Shown: positions 6,747 through 16,500 of the stretch, in pieces | Layout of the letters: every line of letters starts with the position of its first letter | Numbering within the stretch: position 1 is the first letter of the stretch | NCBI GenBank assembly: GCA_020720785.1 | Contig: DYOA01000026.1 | Coordinates: forward strand, 1-37,019 | Direction: 5' to 3' | DNA from: Leptospira biflexa | GTDB taxonomy: Bacteria > Spirochaetota > Leptospiria > Turneriellales > DYLW01 | Length of the DNA stretch: 37,019 nt | Notes under the pieces: model-generated | Told to the model about the DNA's origin: nothing | The model's database searches: none | Seen by the model: only the letters and a program-made list of their open reading frames with translations | Made by a program: the position numbers and the translations under genes

Positions 6747-9700
6747 ATGAAGAAAATTATATGGAATCTGATTAAATATGCGGGTATAGCTTTGGGTCTT
6801 TATCTGCTCTGGGTGATTCTTGTCCCCAGACTGTCCCTCATTGGCGGGGAGACAAAACATAAGGTGTATGTTGCATTTGGTTTTCATGGGAATATGTACC
6901 ATTCCTTCCGGATTGACACCAATGATGAAGCTGGTTTTGGGAAGGATGTCCGGGTGATTCGTAATACCATTCAAGTGCTGGACAAATATAACAAAGCTGG
7001 GGTTCCTGTCCGGGGGGTTTGGGATATTGAAAATCTGTTCACCCTTCAGGAAACTATTCCCGCGAACGCACCGGATATTATTGAGAACCTCCGCCGGCGG
7101 GTAAAAGAAAATAATGATGAAATGATTATCATGAGCTATAATAACGGGCTTTCCTCCGCCATGAATGAAAAAGAGTTTGAAGATTCTCTCCATAAGGCCA
7201 TATCCAATCCCGCCAAAAGCGGAATTAAGGATCTTTTTGGCAGTTACACTCCCACCGTGCGTCCCCAGGAAATGATGTATACTCCGGGGAACTACCGGCT
7301 TTACCAGAAGATGGGCATTGATTCCATGAGTATGTATTACAGTGCCATTACGTTTGACACATTCCGGGTTTTTTCCCGGGAGTTGTCCCGGAAAGAGGCA
7401 CATAATCCTCTCTATTACGTGAACAAAGACACCAAAGAGAAAATGGTGGTCATACCCACCTATAATATTGGGGATTTGGTGGAAAATGTGGGTCTGCGTC
7501 GCTGGGTGCAGGAGCTGAATCGGGAACAAAGACGGGGTAATATAGATTCGGATGTCCTTCTGTTCATAAACTTTGACGCCGATGACAATTTCTGGTATGG
7601 GTTGACCCTCCCGGACTACCTGAAATCCCTGCCCAATACCGGCGGCCTGGACCAGTTGATTGGGAATATCCAGGATCTGGATTTTGTGAAATTTACTACC
7701 TTAAAAGAGTATATGGCCACGCATAAACCGGTGGGTGAGGTGGAATTTGGTCAGGATACTGCGGACGGTAGTTTTAACGGATATAATAACTGGGCAGAAA
7801 AAGCCTATTCATCCACATACTGGAAATATCTGGAGCTTGACCGCCGGGTGCATAGTCTGGCGGAAGCGGTTTATGGGGCAGTGCCAGGGGAATTAAAAGT
7901 TGCGGCGGATAAATCCTACCAGAACCGTCTGCGTCTTTTATCCACCACCAATTTTGGGATGGCCACTCCGTATCTGGCACGGGCACGGGAAAGAGTGGTG
8001 GAGGGCATCATAAAAAATATGACTGCCGCCTCCGGGGAGATGGAAAATAAAATCCGCATGAAATTAATGGCGTCCATTGCCAATCCGGCTCCCGTGAACG
8101 ATGCGATTTTAGTGGAATCCTTTATTTCCATGGAGCTGGAAAAGGATGTGGCCGGAGCTGGAAAAATTCTGAAAATACGCCAGGACATTCCTTCTCTTCT
8201 GAAAAGAATAAATGCCAGCAGTATAAAAGAAATCTCCGGGAAGAAGGAATCCTTTTTCCTTGCGGACCCATCGGGCAAGAAGGTGGAGGCATTTCCGCTT
8301 CCCTGTGACGAATCCGGAAATATTATTACCCTGCGTTTTTATGTCCAGGGCGATGGCAGTTTCCATCAAAAAAGTTTTTCCCTTTTTTATGGAACGCCGG
8401 TTTCCACCGGTTCGTATAAAACCACCGTTTCCGGAAAAAGCATCACCAATGGTGTACTCACCCTGTCCTGGGATGAGAGTGGGAATATCACGGAAGTTTC
8501 CGCCGGGGGAGAAAAACAACTGGAGAAAAACAGCCTTCTTCCCAAAATACATTACAATGGAAAAATTATTTATTCATCCAATCATAAGGTGGATATCATA
8601 AAAGACGGGAAAGCCGGAGTGGTCTCCGTGCGGATTTCCGGGGATATCCTGCTTCCGGAAAATGTGCGTAAAGGCGATTTTTTGTATACATTCAGTCTGG
8701 TGGAGGGAGTTCCGTTCCTGATCCAGGATGCTTCCATCCGTTATCCGGAAACCAGAAGAGAGGATGTGATCAAAGGGCACATCCCGTCATTGGCCCGGAA
8801 AATAGATAAAGGCTGGTTTGAGGCCATGCCTGCTGAGCTTCTTTTTGCCCAGGAGGCCACGGAGGAAGCCCCCTTTAAAATTCTCAAACGGAATTATCTG
8901 GAAGTGGAAAGTTCCTATCTGGTGGATTATTTTCGGCGGGTTTCCCGGAACGCGGAGCTGGATAATATCAATAACCACATCACAGCGGAATATGTGGGTC
9001 TGGTTTCCACTGCACGCAAGAAAGGGGTTCTGGTGGCCTATGATACCACGGTTCTGGCCAATTTTGCTTTTGCTCCCATGAAAATGACAAATCCAGGCGG
9101 TTTTGAAATGGCGGTGAATCCGTTTGGTACGTACTTTGGGCGGCAGTATACCCAACCCACCTGGGGCAACGGCAATGGATTTGATTCTGCCTTTATCGCC
9201 GGCGAGCAGTATGCCACCGCCGGCCCCACCTTCAATGGATATGAACACCAGTTTACGGTTTTCATTGCTTTTTTCCAGGGAGAAAAAATACCGGTGGATC
9301 TGGAAAAAACGGCACGTTCTCTGGCTCATCCTCCCTATATTGTGGAAAAAAGCAATCCCAAACCCACTCCGGAAATTGCCCGCACCGTTTCCTCCCCCCA
9401 GGGGTTGATGGCACTTTACAATATTCCCAATAAAAAAATGTCCAAATTTGAGGAGGAGGGGACCTATTTTCACTGGGAACCCGTTAAAAATGCGGTACGG
9501 TATCACTTGTATATTGCTTCTGAACCGGGAAAATACGGCAAGCCCATCGCGGCAACGGGAACCACATTTTTCCATAGAGATCTGAAGAAGGGCCAGAAGT
9601 ACCACGCGGTCCTTTCTGCAGTTTTACCCAATGGAATGGAAAGTAAGAAATCCCCGGAAATTGAATTTTTGGCGGATGGAAAAATGAGCGGCAAAAAAGG

Positions 9701-9767
9701 GCCCGCCATTCCCATTTCCCTGCAGTTGAAGATTCTTATGGATACACTCATTTCCTACGTGGATTAA
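6747..9767 (+). CDS. membrane-anchored GH57/GH38-like glycoside hydrolase superfamily protein with C-terminal FN3-like domain
   Basis: 1006 aa from the ATG at 6747, chosen because AAAGGTGG lies 5 bp upstream; an in-frame GTG at 6738 would overlap that site. One N-terminal transmembrane or signal-anchor helix (about 5-25, YAGIALGLYLLWVILV) precedes a large extracytoplasmic part. Residues about 35-340 resemble the GH57/GH38 barrel: FGFHGNMYH near the first strand, VWDIENL, RPQEMMYTP (candidate nucleophile Glu near 174, as in GH57 PPEMAY motifs), and FINFDADDNF (candidate acid near 277-280). A beta-rich middle follows, and residues about 905-985 look like a fibronectin type III module. Probable role: cleavage or remodelling of an envelope glycan; substrate unknown. 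It stands alone, between its own promoter and a terminator. Confidence 0.65.
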   Translation: MKKIIWNLIKYAGIALGLYLLWVILVPRLSLIGGETKHKVYVAFGFHGNMYHSFRIDTNDEAGFGKDVRVIRNTIQVLDKYNKAGVPVRGVWDIENLFTLQETIPANAPDIIENLRRRVKENNDEMIIMSYNNGLSSAMNEKEFEDSLHKAISNPAKSGIKDLFGSYTPTVRPQEMMYTPGNYRLYQKMGIDSMSMYYSAITFDTFRVFSRELSRKEAHNPLYYVNKDTKEKMVVIPTYNIGDLVENVGLRRWVQELNREQRRGNIDSDVLLFINFDADDNFWYGLTLPDYLKSLPNTGGLDQLIGNIQDLDFVKFTTLKEYMATHKPVGEVEFGQDTADGSFNGYNNWAEKAYSSTYWKYLELDRRVHSLAEAVYGAVPGELKVAADKSYQNRLRLLSTTNFGMATPYLARARERVVEGIIKNMTAASGEMENKIRMKLMASIANPAPVNDAILVESFISMELEKDVAGAGKILKIRQDIPSLLKRINASSIKEISGKKESFFLADPSGKKVEAFPLPCDESGNIITLRFYVQGDGSFHQKSFSLFYGTPVSTGSYKTTVSGKSITNGVLTLSWDESGNITEVSAGGEKQLEKNSLLPKIHYNGKIIYSSNHKVDIIKDGKAGVVSVRISGDILLPENVRKGDFLYTFSLVEGVPFLIQDASIRYPETRREDVIKGHIPSLARKIDKGWFEAMPAELLFAQEATEEAPFKILKRNYLEVESSYLVDYFRRVSRNAELDNINNHITAEYVGLVSTARKKGVLVAYDTTVLANFAFAPMKMTNPGGFEMAVNPFGTYFGRQYTQPTWGNGNGFDSAFIAGEQYATAGPTFNGYEHQFTVFIAFFQGEKIPVDLEKTARSLAHPPYIVEKSNPKPTPEIARTVSSPQGLMALYNIPNKKMSKFEEEGTYFHWEPVKNAVRYHLYIASEPGKYGKPIAATGTTFFHRDLKKGQKYHAVLSAVLPNGMESKKSPEIEFLADGKMSGKKGPAIPISLQLKILMDTLISYVD

Positions 9768-9778
9768 AGGCGGGATAG

Positions 9779-9806
9779 AAAAGAGGCGGTGAATAGCCGC
9801 TTTTTT
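9779..9806 (+). terminator. rho-independent terminator
   Basis: GCGG (9786-9789 region) pairs with CCGC (9797-9800) around a short loop. An A-rich 5' flank pairs with the following six T residues (9801-9806). It lies 12 bp after the stop of the GH57-like gene and is the only clear intrinsic terminator I found in the window. Confidence 0.75.
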
Positions 9807-9843
9807 CCTTTACGTCGTTTCCATGTCCATATTCCGTGTTATT

Positions 9844-11010
9844 ATGGAAAACAATCATATCCGTATACTGATCATAGAGGATGATGAAATCCAGCAGAGG
9901 CTGTTAAAAAAAATGCTGCTGGATTTAAAGGAAATAACCCGTTTCCGTTTTCATATAAAAATTGTGTCCCAAGGGAAAAAAGGTCTTTCCCTTGCCATAG
10001 AATGGAGGCCATCCATACTGATTCTGGATATCCATCTTCCGGATCTGCATGGTTATGAAATACTCCGTCAGCTCCGGATAAATAATCTTCTGGAAGATGA
10101 TATAATGGTTCTTCTAATGACGGCAGATACTTCCAAAGAGACAGCCATTGAAGGACTGGCCAGCGGTGCATTGGATATCATTTTTAAACCCATCCGGAGT
10201 ATTGAACTGGCATTAAAAATAGCCAATTTAATTAATGGAAAAGACCGGCATACTAAACTCTTCCAGGCAAAAACCCAGTTGGAACAGGAGAAGGAATCCC
10301 TGGCACGGTTTTTCTCCTCCGATGTCATGGAACAAATATTAAAGAGGAAAGATTTTGCAGAAATAGGAGGGATTGATGCCTATGCTACCATGCTTTTTTT
10401 TGATCTGCGTCATTCCACCGCTCTGGCGGAAACCTTGGGGCCATCCCAGTTTGCCGATTTGTTGAGCCAGGTTCTGGAAAATGTGACCAATATCATTTAC
10501 CGGCATTTTGGTTCTGTGAATAAATTTCTGGGAGATGGAATTCTGGCAACGTTCGGAACGCCGGTGGTGTACACCAATGACGCCCTGCACGCAGTGCATT
10601 GTTCCATGGATATACTTAAATTTTTGGATGAATTCAATCAGAATATTCCGGAATATCTGAATGGCCCCATCTCCTGTGGAATTGGGGTGGCCACGGGAAA
10701 AGTTTTTGCCGGAAATATCGGATCCAAACACCGCATGGAATACACTGTTCTGGGGGATGCGGTGAATATTGCCGCCCGTCTGCAGAGTCTCACAAGGGAA
10801 GCCAGCGGTTGTGTGCTGATAGATGAGAATACTTATGCGGAAGCAAGTGAGTATATTAACGCAGAAAAAATGAATTTCAGCCATATCCGGGGGCGGATTG
10901 GAGAATTGACCATCTACGCGGTTCATGGTCTTCTGGAGAATAAAATGGAAGAACTTTCCTCTGAACAAGGGCTGGATAAAGATGTGGCGGGAGATGTGGA
11001 ATTTTTCTGA
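9844..11010 (+). CDS. response-regulator-type adenylate/guanylate cyclase (REC plus class III cyclase)
   Basis: 388 aa from ATG 9844; an in-frame ATG at 9823 would add seven residues, and neither has a Shine-Dalgarno sequence. Residues 4-125 are a complete receiver: LIIEDDE, phospho-acceptor in LILDIHLPD (about 60), and Lys in IIFKPI. A short coiled linker leads to a class III cyclase catalytic domain (about 178-350). The two metal Asp lie in LFFDLR (about 185) and FLGDGI, and the transition-state region is EYTVLGDAVNIAARL. It should make cAMP or cGMP under control of an unknown histidine kinase. The linked 868-aa cNMP-like protein and the lone GHKL ATPase are possible, unproven partners. It overlaps the next gene by one base (TGATG), so they are translationally coupled. 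Confidence 0.92.
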   Translation: MENNHIRILIIEDDEIQQRLLKKMLLDLKEITRFRFHIKIVSQGKKGLSLAIEWRPSILILDIHLPDLHGYEILRQLRINNLLEDDIMVLLMTADTSKETAIEGLASGALDIIFKPIRSIELALKIANLINGKDRHTKLFQAKTQLEQEKESLARFFSSDVMEQILKRKDFAEIGGIDAYATMLFFDLRHSTALAETLGPSQFADLLSQVLENVTNIIYRHFGSVNKFLGDGILATFGTPVVYTNDALHAVHCSMDILKFLDEFNQNIPEYLNGPISCGIGVATGKVFAGNIGSKHRMEYTVLGDAVNIAARLQSLTREASGCVLIDENTYAEASEYINAEKMNFSHIRGRIGELTIYAVHGLLENKMEELSSEQGLDKDVAGDVEFF

Positions 11011-12869
11011 TGATGCGTTCCCCCCATTTGTTATACTCCTTCCATTCCATCCCGTTGAAGATTTTCACAGAAATGTGGCTGGTTCTTTTATACTGGTTAT
11101 TTATTGCTTTCCTGTTCCCATCCGGAAAGGATCTTTTATGGGGTTTGCTTCTGCCGCTGGCTGTCCATGCCACATCCCGTCCCGGTTTTTTTTATCTGGC
11201 CCGGATATATTCATCGGACTGGAAATACCTCCAGTATAATCATTTCATTTTATACTTCCTGTTTATCATGGTGGAAGCGGGCTTTGCTTCCTTTCATATT
11301 AATTCCGGAGCCATCGTGTCATTTTCTTTCCTCCGGATTTTTACTCTGTCCATGGTTTTTCTTCTGGCCCTGACTCTGGCAAACCGCATCCTTTTTTATT
11401 TTATTCTGAATCCGGAAGGACGCAGAAAAAAGCACGGGGAAATCCCCATCCTGCTGTACGGGGCAGGAACCGTGGCCATGCACCTGCTCCAGGATTTAAT
11501 GGACGCGGATTTAACCGGAAAATACCGGGTTTCTGTCATTGTGGATAATGATGAAAGGAAAATCCATACCCGGCTGGGTCCATACCAGATCCAGGCAGGC
11601 AAGGATATCCAGAAACTGGTCGGCCAGCATGAAATACGGGAGATCTGGTTCACCATGCCTCTCGCAAAAAATTTTATTGAGGCGGTGATGGATTCGCTGA
11701 AAAAGTTTTCTGTTATTTATAAAATTGTTCCCCGGAAAGCTGAGCACATCGTCCCGGATATCCGCAGTATACGGATTGAAGATCTGGTGAAGCGTCCGGA
11801 AATACATCTGGATTCCTCCCTTCTGACCGATTATTTTGCCAATAAGCGGATCATTATAACCGGTGCAGCGGGTTCCATTGGCAGTGAAATTGCCCGGCAG
11901 GTCCTGCAGTATCATCCCCGCCGGGTGGTATTCGTGGACCAGTGGGAGAAGGGCATCTATGATCTGGAGAAAGGATTCTCCCGGGATGAATATGCCCGGC
12001 AAGCCACCATCGGCTATATTGCGGACATCCAGAATGTGGAGCGCATGGAGGAAATTATCCAGGGGGAAAAACCGCATATTATTTTCCACGCAGCTGCGTA
12101 CAAGCACGTCCCTTTGATGGAAATCAACTATACAGAAGCAATCCGCACCAATGTGCTGGGGACACACACTCTGTTCCGCGTAATTTCCGCCTATGCCCGT
12201 TCTGCCCAGTTTCCTGTCCAATTGGTGAATATATCTTCGGATAAAGCGGTGGCCCCCCGTAATATTATGGGTATTACTAAAAGGATATCCGAACTTCTGG
12301 CATATAATATGGGCACCCGGCATTCGGAGAATTTAAAAACCGTTTCCGTCCGCTTTGGGAATGTTCTGGGTTCCAGCGGCTCTGTGGTACCACTTTTCTG
12401 GGAACAGATCCAATCCGGAGGGCCGGTGACTGTCACCCACCCGGATATGGAAAGATTTTTTATGACCATTCCGGAAGCGGTGCATCTGGTGTTCCATTCA
12501 CTGCTCCAGTCCACCGGCAAGGATATCTTGGCTCTGGATATGGGGGAGCCTGTTAAAATTACCGCATTAGCGGAAAGGCTCATACGCCTTGCTGGTCTAG
12601 TACCGGGAAAGGACATTGATATGGAATACATTGGCCGGCGTCCGGGGGAAAAACTCAAAGAAGAGCTATTCTGGACAAAGGGAAGTGTAAAAACAGAAAA
12701 TCCTTATGTTTTTCGCTCACGGAGAGATCTGAAAAAGCTGGAGGTGGATGACTTCATAAGGAAGGTAACGGACGCATTGGCGGAGAATCATTCTCTGGCT
12801 TGGTGGAAAAAATTTCTTATCCACCATACGGAAGGCGGGGTCTCCGGGCAGGAAAGAACGGAGGATTAA
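11010..12869 (+). CDS. membrane nucleotide-sugar 4,6-dehydratase, CapD/FlaA1/PglF family
   Basis: 619 aa. The N-terminal ~130 residues hold about four membrane helices. A first Rossmann-like region follows (LLYGAGTVAMHLLQD, about 147-160), then the catalytic short-chain dehydrogenase/reductase domain with ITGAAGSIGSEIA (about 280-295) for NAD(P). The catalytic sequence is NISSDKAV...MGITKR (about 407-425), the family form in which the usual Tyr of YxxxK is Met. VTVTHPDMERFFMTIPEA and a C-terminal RRPGEKLKEELFW also match. It probably dehydrates UDP-GlcNAc-type sugars to 4-keto-6-deoxy sugars for surface polysaccharide or glycan decoration. It is coupled to the cyclase upstream and followed closely by ispF. 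Confidence 0.9.
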   Translation: MMRSPHLLYSFHSIPLKIFTEMWLVLLYWLFIAFLFPSGKDLLWGLLLPLAVHATSRPGFFYLARIYSSDWKYLQYNHFILYFLFIMVEAGFASFHINSGAIVSFSFLRIFTLSMVFLLALTLANRILFYFILNPEGRRKKHGEIPILLYGAGTVAMHLLQDLMDADLTGKYRVSVIVDNDERKIHTRLGPYQIQAGKDIQKLVGQHEIREIWFTMPLAKNFIEAVMDSLKKFSVIYKIVPRKAEHIVPDIRSIRIEDLVKRPEIHLDSSLLTDYFANKRIIITGAAGSIGSEIARQVLQYHPRRVVFVDQWEKGIYDLEKGFSRDEYARQATIGYIADIQNVERMEEIIQGEKPHIIFHAAAYKHVPLMEINYTEAIRTNVLGTHTLFRVISAYARSAQFPVQLVNISSDKAVAPRNIMGITKRISELLAYNMGTRHSENLKTVSVRFGNVLGSSGSVVPLFWEQIQSGGPVTVTHPDMERFFMTIPEAVHLVFHSLLQSTGKDILALDMGEPVKITALAERLIRLAGLVPGKDIDMEYIGRRPGEKLKEELFWTKGSVKTENPYVFRSRRDLKKLEVDDFIRKVTDALAENHSLAWWKKFLIHHTEGGVSGQERTED

Positions 12870-12877
12870 GCGGAAAT

Positions 12878-13369
12878 ATGGAATGGAAAATCGGCCAGGG
12901 TTTTGATGTCCACGCGATAACGGAGGGGGACTCCATTATTCTGGGAGGAGTGAAGATTCCCGCTCCGTTCTCTCTGGAAGGGTATTCGGACGCCGATGTA
13001 TTGCTGCATGCGATTACGGACGCAGTACTGGGAGCGGTGGGAGGACGGGACATTGGGTATCATTTCCCGCCGGGGCAGGAAGAAAATAAAGACAGGGACA
13101 GCCGGGAGTTTCTGCGTTTTGCCGTGGAATTTGCCCGGGAGAAAGGGTATTCTCTGGGCAATCTGGATGCGACGGTGATAGCGGAAAGACCCAAAGTAAA
13201 CCCATATTTTGAGAAAATGATCCACGGAATAGCGGATATTTTCCAGACTCCGGAGGAAAATATTTCCCTGAAAGCCACCACCACGGAAAAACTGGGTTTT
13301 ACGGGTCGTATGGAAGGGATGGCAGCTCTTGCGGTGGTTATGATGAAAAAAAACGAGGTTTTACCGTAA
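12878..13369 (+). CDS. ispF: 2-C-methyl-D-erythritol 2,4-cyclodiphosphate synthase
   Basis: 163 aa, normal for the enzyme. It closes CDP-ME 2-phosphate to MEcPP with release of CMP in the non-mevalonate isoprenoid pathway. Zinc ligands are visible in GFDVH (Asp and His) and SDADVLLHAITDAVLGA (His). The active-site sequences DIGYHFPP and KATTTEKLGFTGR are intact. The start at 12878 gives the canonical MEWKIGQGFDVH N-terminus; the open frame upstream is an extension. It starts 8 bp after the dehydratase stop and probably shares that transcript. Confidence 0.96.
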   Translation: MEWKIGQGFDVHAITEGDSIILGGVKIPAPFSLEGYSDADVLLHAITDAVLGAVGGRDIGYHFPPGQEENKDRDSREFLRFAVEFAREKGYSLGNLDATVIAERPKVNPYFEKMIHGIADIFQTPEENISLKATTTEKLGFTGRMEGMAALAVVMMKKNEVLP

Positions 13370-13505
13370 TTAGGCGGGAAATATTTGACGCATTGAGGCT
13401 ATTTTAATAGTTTACACCTTTGGGGTTGGAAACAAAAAAAAATCCTGAGACAAGAGAAAATGGCAGAAGAATGCCGTAGCTTTAAATTTAATAAGAGGAG
13501 TTATT

Positions 13506-16500
13506 ATGGCAGAAATAATGGCAAGTATGGACGGGAACGAAGCGGTTGCCCACGTTGCACATAAAACCAATGAAGTGATTATTATATATCCCATCACCCC
13601 TTCCTCACCCATGGGTGAATTTTCTGATGAGTACACCGCAAAGGGCAGGAAAAATATCTGGGGGGTTGTTCCCAGTGTAACAGAAATGCAGAGCGAAGGC
13701 GGGGCATCCGGAGCGGTTCATGGAGCACTCCAGGCGGGATCCCTGACCACCACTTTCACCGCATCCCAGGGCCTTCTTCTAATGATTCCCAATATGTATA
13801 AAATTGCCGGGGAACTGACATCCACGGTCTTTCATGTCTCTGCCCGCTCGCTTGCTGCCCAGGCTCTTTCCATATTTGGGGACCATCAGGATGTGATGGC
13901 CGTTCGGCAAACCGGGTTTGCCCTGCTGGCGTCCAACAGCGTACAGGAGGCGATGGACACAGCTCTGATTTCCCAGGCTGCCACCTTGGAATCCAGAATC
14001 CCCTTCCTGCATTTTTTTGATGGTTTCCGGACAAGCCATGAAGTGAGCAAAATTAAAGTTCTATCCGATGAAGTAATCCGTTCGATGGTCAATGACCAGC
14101 TTGTTCGGGAGCACCGGGAGCGGGCCATGAATCCGGATAATCCTGTTCTTCGCGGAACTTCCCAGAATCCCGATGTGTATTTTCAGGGAAGGGAGACCGT
14201 GAACCCATATTATGCCAAAGTATCGGGAATTGTGCAGAAGTACATGGACCAGTTTGCCAAACTCACCGGACGGCAATATAAAATATATGAATATTATGGT
14301 CACCCGGAGGCGGAAACCGTCGTTGTCATAATGGGTTCCGGAGCTCAGACCACGGAGGAAACCGTGGATTATCTGAACCAGAAAGGAGCCAAAACCGGAT
14401 TACTGAAAGTACGCCTGTTCCGGCCATTTTCTGTCGCGGATTTTATTCAGGCAATTCCCAAAACGGTAAAGAATATTGCCGTATTGGACAGAACCAAAGA
14501 ACCGGGTTCCGCCGGTGAGCCACTGTACCAGGATGTATTGCTGGCCTATACAGAGCAGTTGCAGGAAGGAAAAATATCCTCCATGCCCCGGATTCTGGGG
14601 GGACGGTATGGTCTTTCCTCCAAAGAGTTCACCCCTGCCATGATCAAAGGGGTGTATGACCACGTATCCGCACCCAAGCCCTTCAACCATTTCACCGTGG
14701 GCATCAATGATGATGTGTCCCATACCTCCATTACTTACGATCCCCATTTTCATATTGAAGGGGATGATGTTATCCGTGGAGTATTTTTTGGTCTGGGTGC
14801 CGATGGTACAGTTAGTGCAAATAAAAACTCCATCAAAATTATTGGCGAAGAAACGGAGAATTATACCCAGGGTTATTTTGTGTATGACTCCAAAAAATCG
14901 GGGGCCATTACCACCAGCCACCTTCGTTTTGGGAAAAAACCCATCCGTTCTCAGTATTTAATAAGCCAGGCCAGTTTTGTTGCTTGCCACCAGTTCAGCT
15001 TTGTGGAAAAATACGACATGCTGAAGTATGCCCAGAAAGATGCGATTTTCCTGATTAATGCTCCTTACGAGAAAGATCAGGTGTGGAACTATTTACCCCG
15101 GAAAGTGCAGCAGGAAATCATTGATAAGCATATTCAGCTTTATTCCATTGATGCATATAAAGTGGCCAAAGAGACAGGAATGGGTGTACGGATTAATACC
15201 ATTATGCAGACCTGCTTTTTTGCCATCAGCAATGTTCTTCCCGGAGAAGAAGCCATTGAAAAAATCAAAGAATCCATTAAAAAGACATTCGGCAAAAAAG
15301 GCGATGAAGTGGTTCAGAAGAATTATCATGCTGTGGATCATACTGTGGCAAACCTTTTCCAAATTGATGTTCCAGCTTCCGTATCCAGCCAGGTGGAGCT
15401 TCCGCCCATTATGTCGCCTGGTGCCCCGGATATGGTTCGGGATATTTTGGGAAAAATCGCACATGGAGACGGGGATTCCCTTCCTGTGAGTGCAATGCCG
15501 GTGGACGGTACTTTCCCCACAGGAACCACGCAGTATGAGAAAAGAAATATTGCCCTGGAAATTCCTGTTTGGAAAGAAGATATCTGTATCCAGTGTAATA
15601 AATGCGTGGTTGCCTGTCCCCATGCCGCTATTCGTGCGAAAGTATATGATGCAGCCCTTTTAAGCTCAGCTCCGGAGAGTTTCAAATCCATGGATATGAA
15701 AGGTGCGGAGTGGCCTGCGGGCACCAAATACACTCTCCAGATTGCTCCGGAAGACTGTACCGGATGCTATCTGTGTGTGGAAGCCTGTCCGGTGAAATCC
15801 AAAACCGAAGAAGGTGTAAAAGCCATTAATATGATGCCACAGATTCCTCTGCGGGAAAAGGAATCCAAAAACTGGGATTTCTTCCTGTCCATCCCGGAAG
15901 CAGACAGAACCAAATTGAAGATTGATTCGGTGAAAGGGTCGCAGTTTTTGCGTCCGCTCTTTGAGTTTTCCGGTGCCTGCTCTGGCTGCGGAGAAACACC
16001 TTATGTGAAACTGGCCAGCCAGCTTTTTGGAGACAGAATGATTATTGCGAATGCAACGGGGTGTTCTTCCATTTACGGCGGAAATCTTCCCACAACCCCA
16101 TGGGCAAAGGATGAGCATGGGCGGGGCCCCACCTGGTCCAATTCTCTTTTTGAGGATAATGCGGAATTTGGTATGGGCTTCCGGTTATCCGTGGACAAGA
16201 AGAAAGAGCAGGCAACTATTCTGGTAAAAGAATTAAAATCCGTGATTGGGGATGACCTGGCCCAGAAGATTCTGGATAATCTGGATAACAATACAGAAGA
16301 AGAGATTGGCCGGCAGCGGGAATACGTATCCCAGTTAAAGAATAAACTGAAGGGTGACAAATCGGAGCCGGTTGCCATGCTGCTGAGTCTTGCCGATTAT
16401 CTGGTGAAGAAAAGTGTATGGATTATGGGGGGAGACGGTTGGGCCTATGATATTGGCTATGGCGGTCTGGACCATGTTCTGGCTTCCGGAGAAGATGTGA

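Noticed and set aside
11511..12323. 270-aa open frame antisense to the dehydratase
   Set aside because: A shadow of a strongly conserved gene, with no recognisable domain or start signal. The same applies to long antisense frames at 6732-7529, 8787-9605, 10339-10968 and 14400-14921.
12425..12437. Perfect GGTGACTGTCACC palindrome like the REP-like repeats
   Set aside because: It lies inside the dehydratase gene and encodes the conserved family motif PVTVTHPD; the flanking ATTATGTC half is missing, so it is most likely coincidence.
13385..13416. TTGACG and TTTACA upstream of nifJ as promoters
   Set aside because: Neither has a matching -10 at an acceptable distance.
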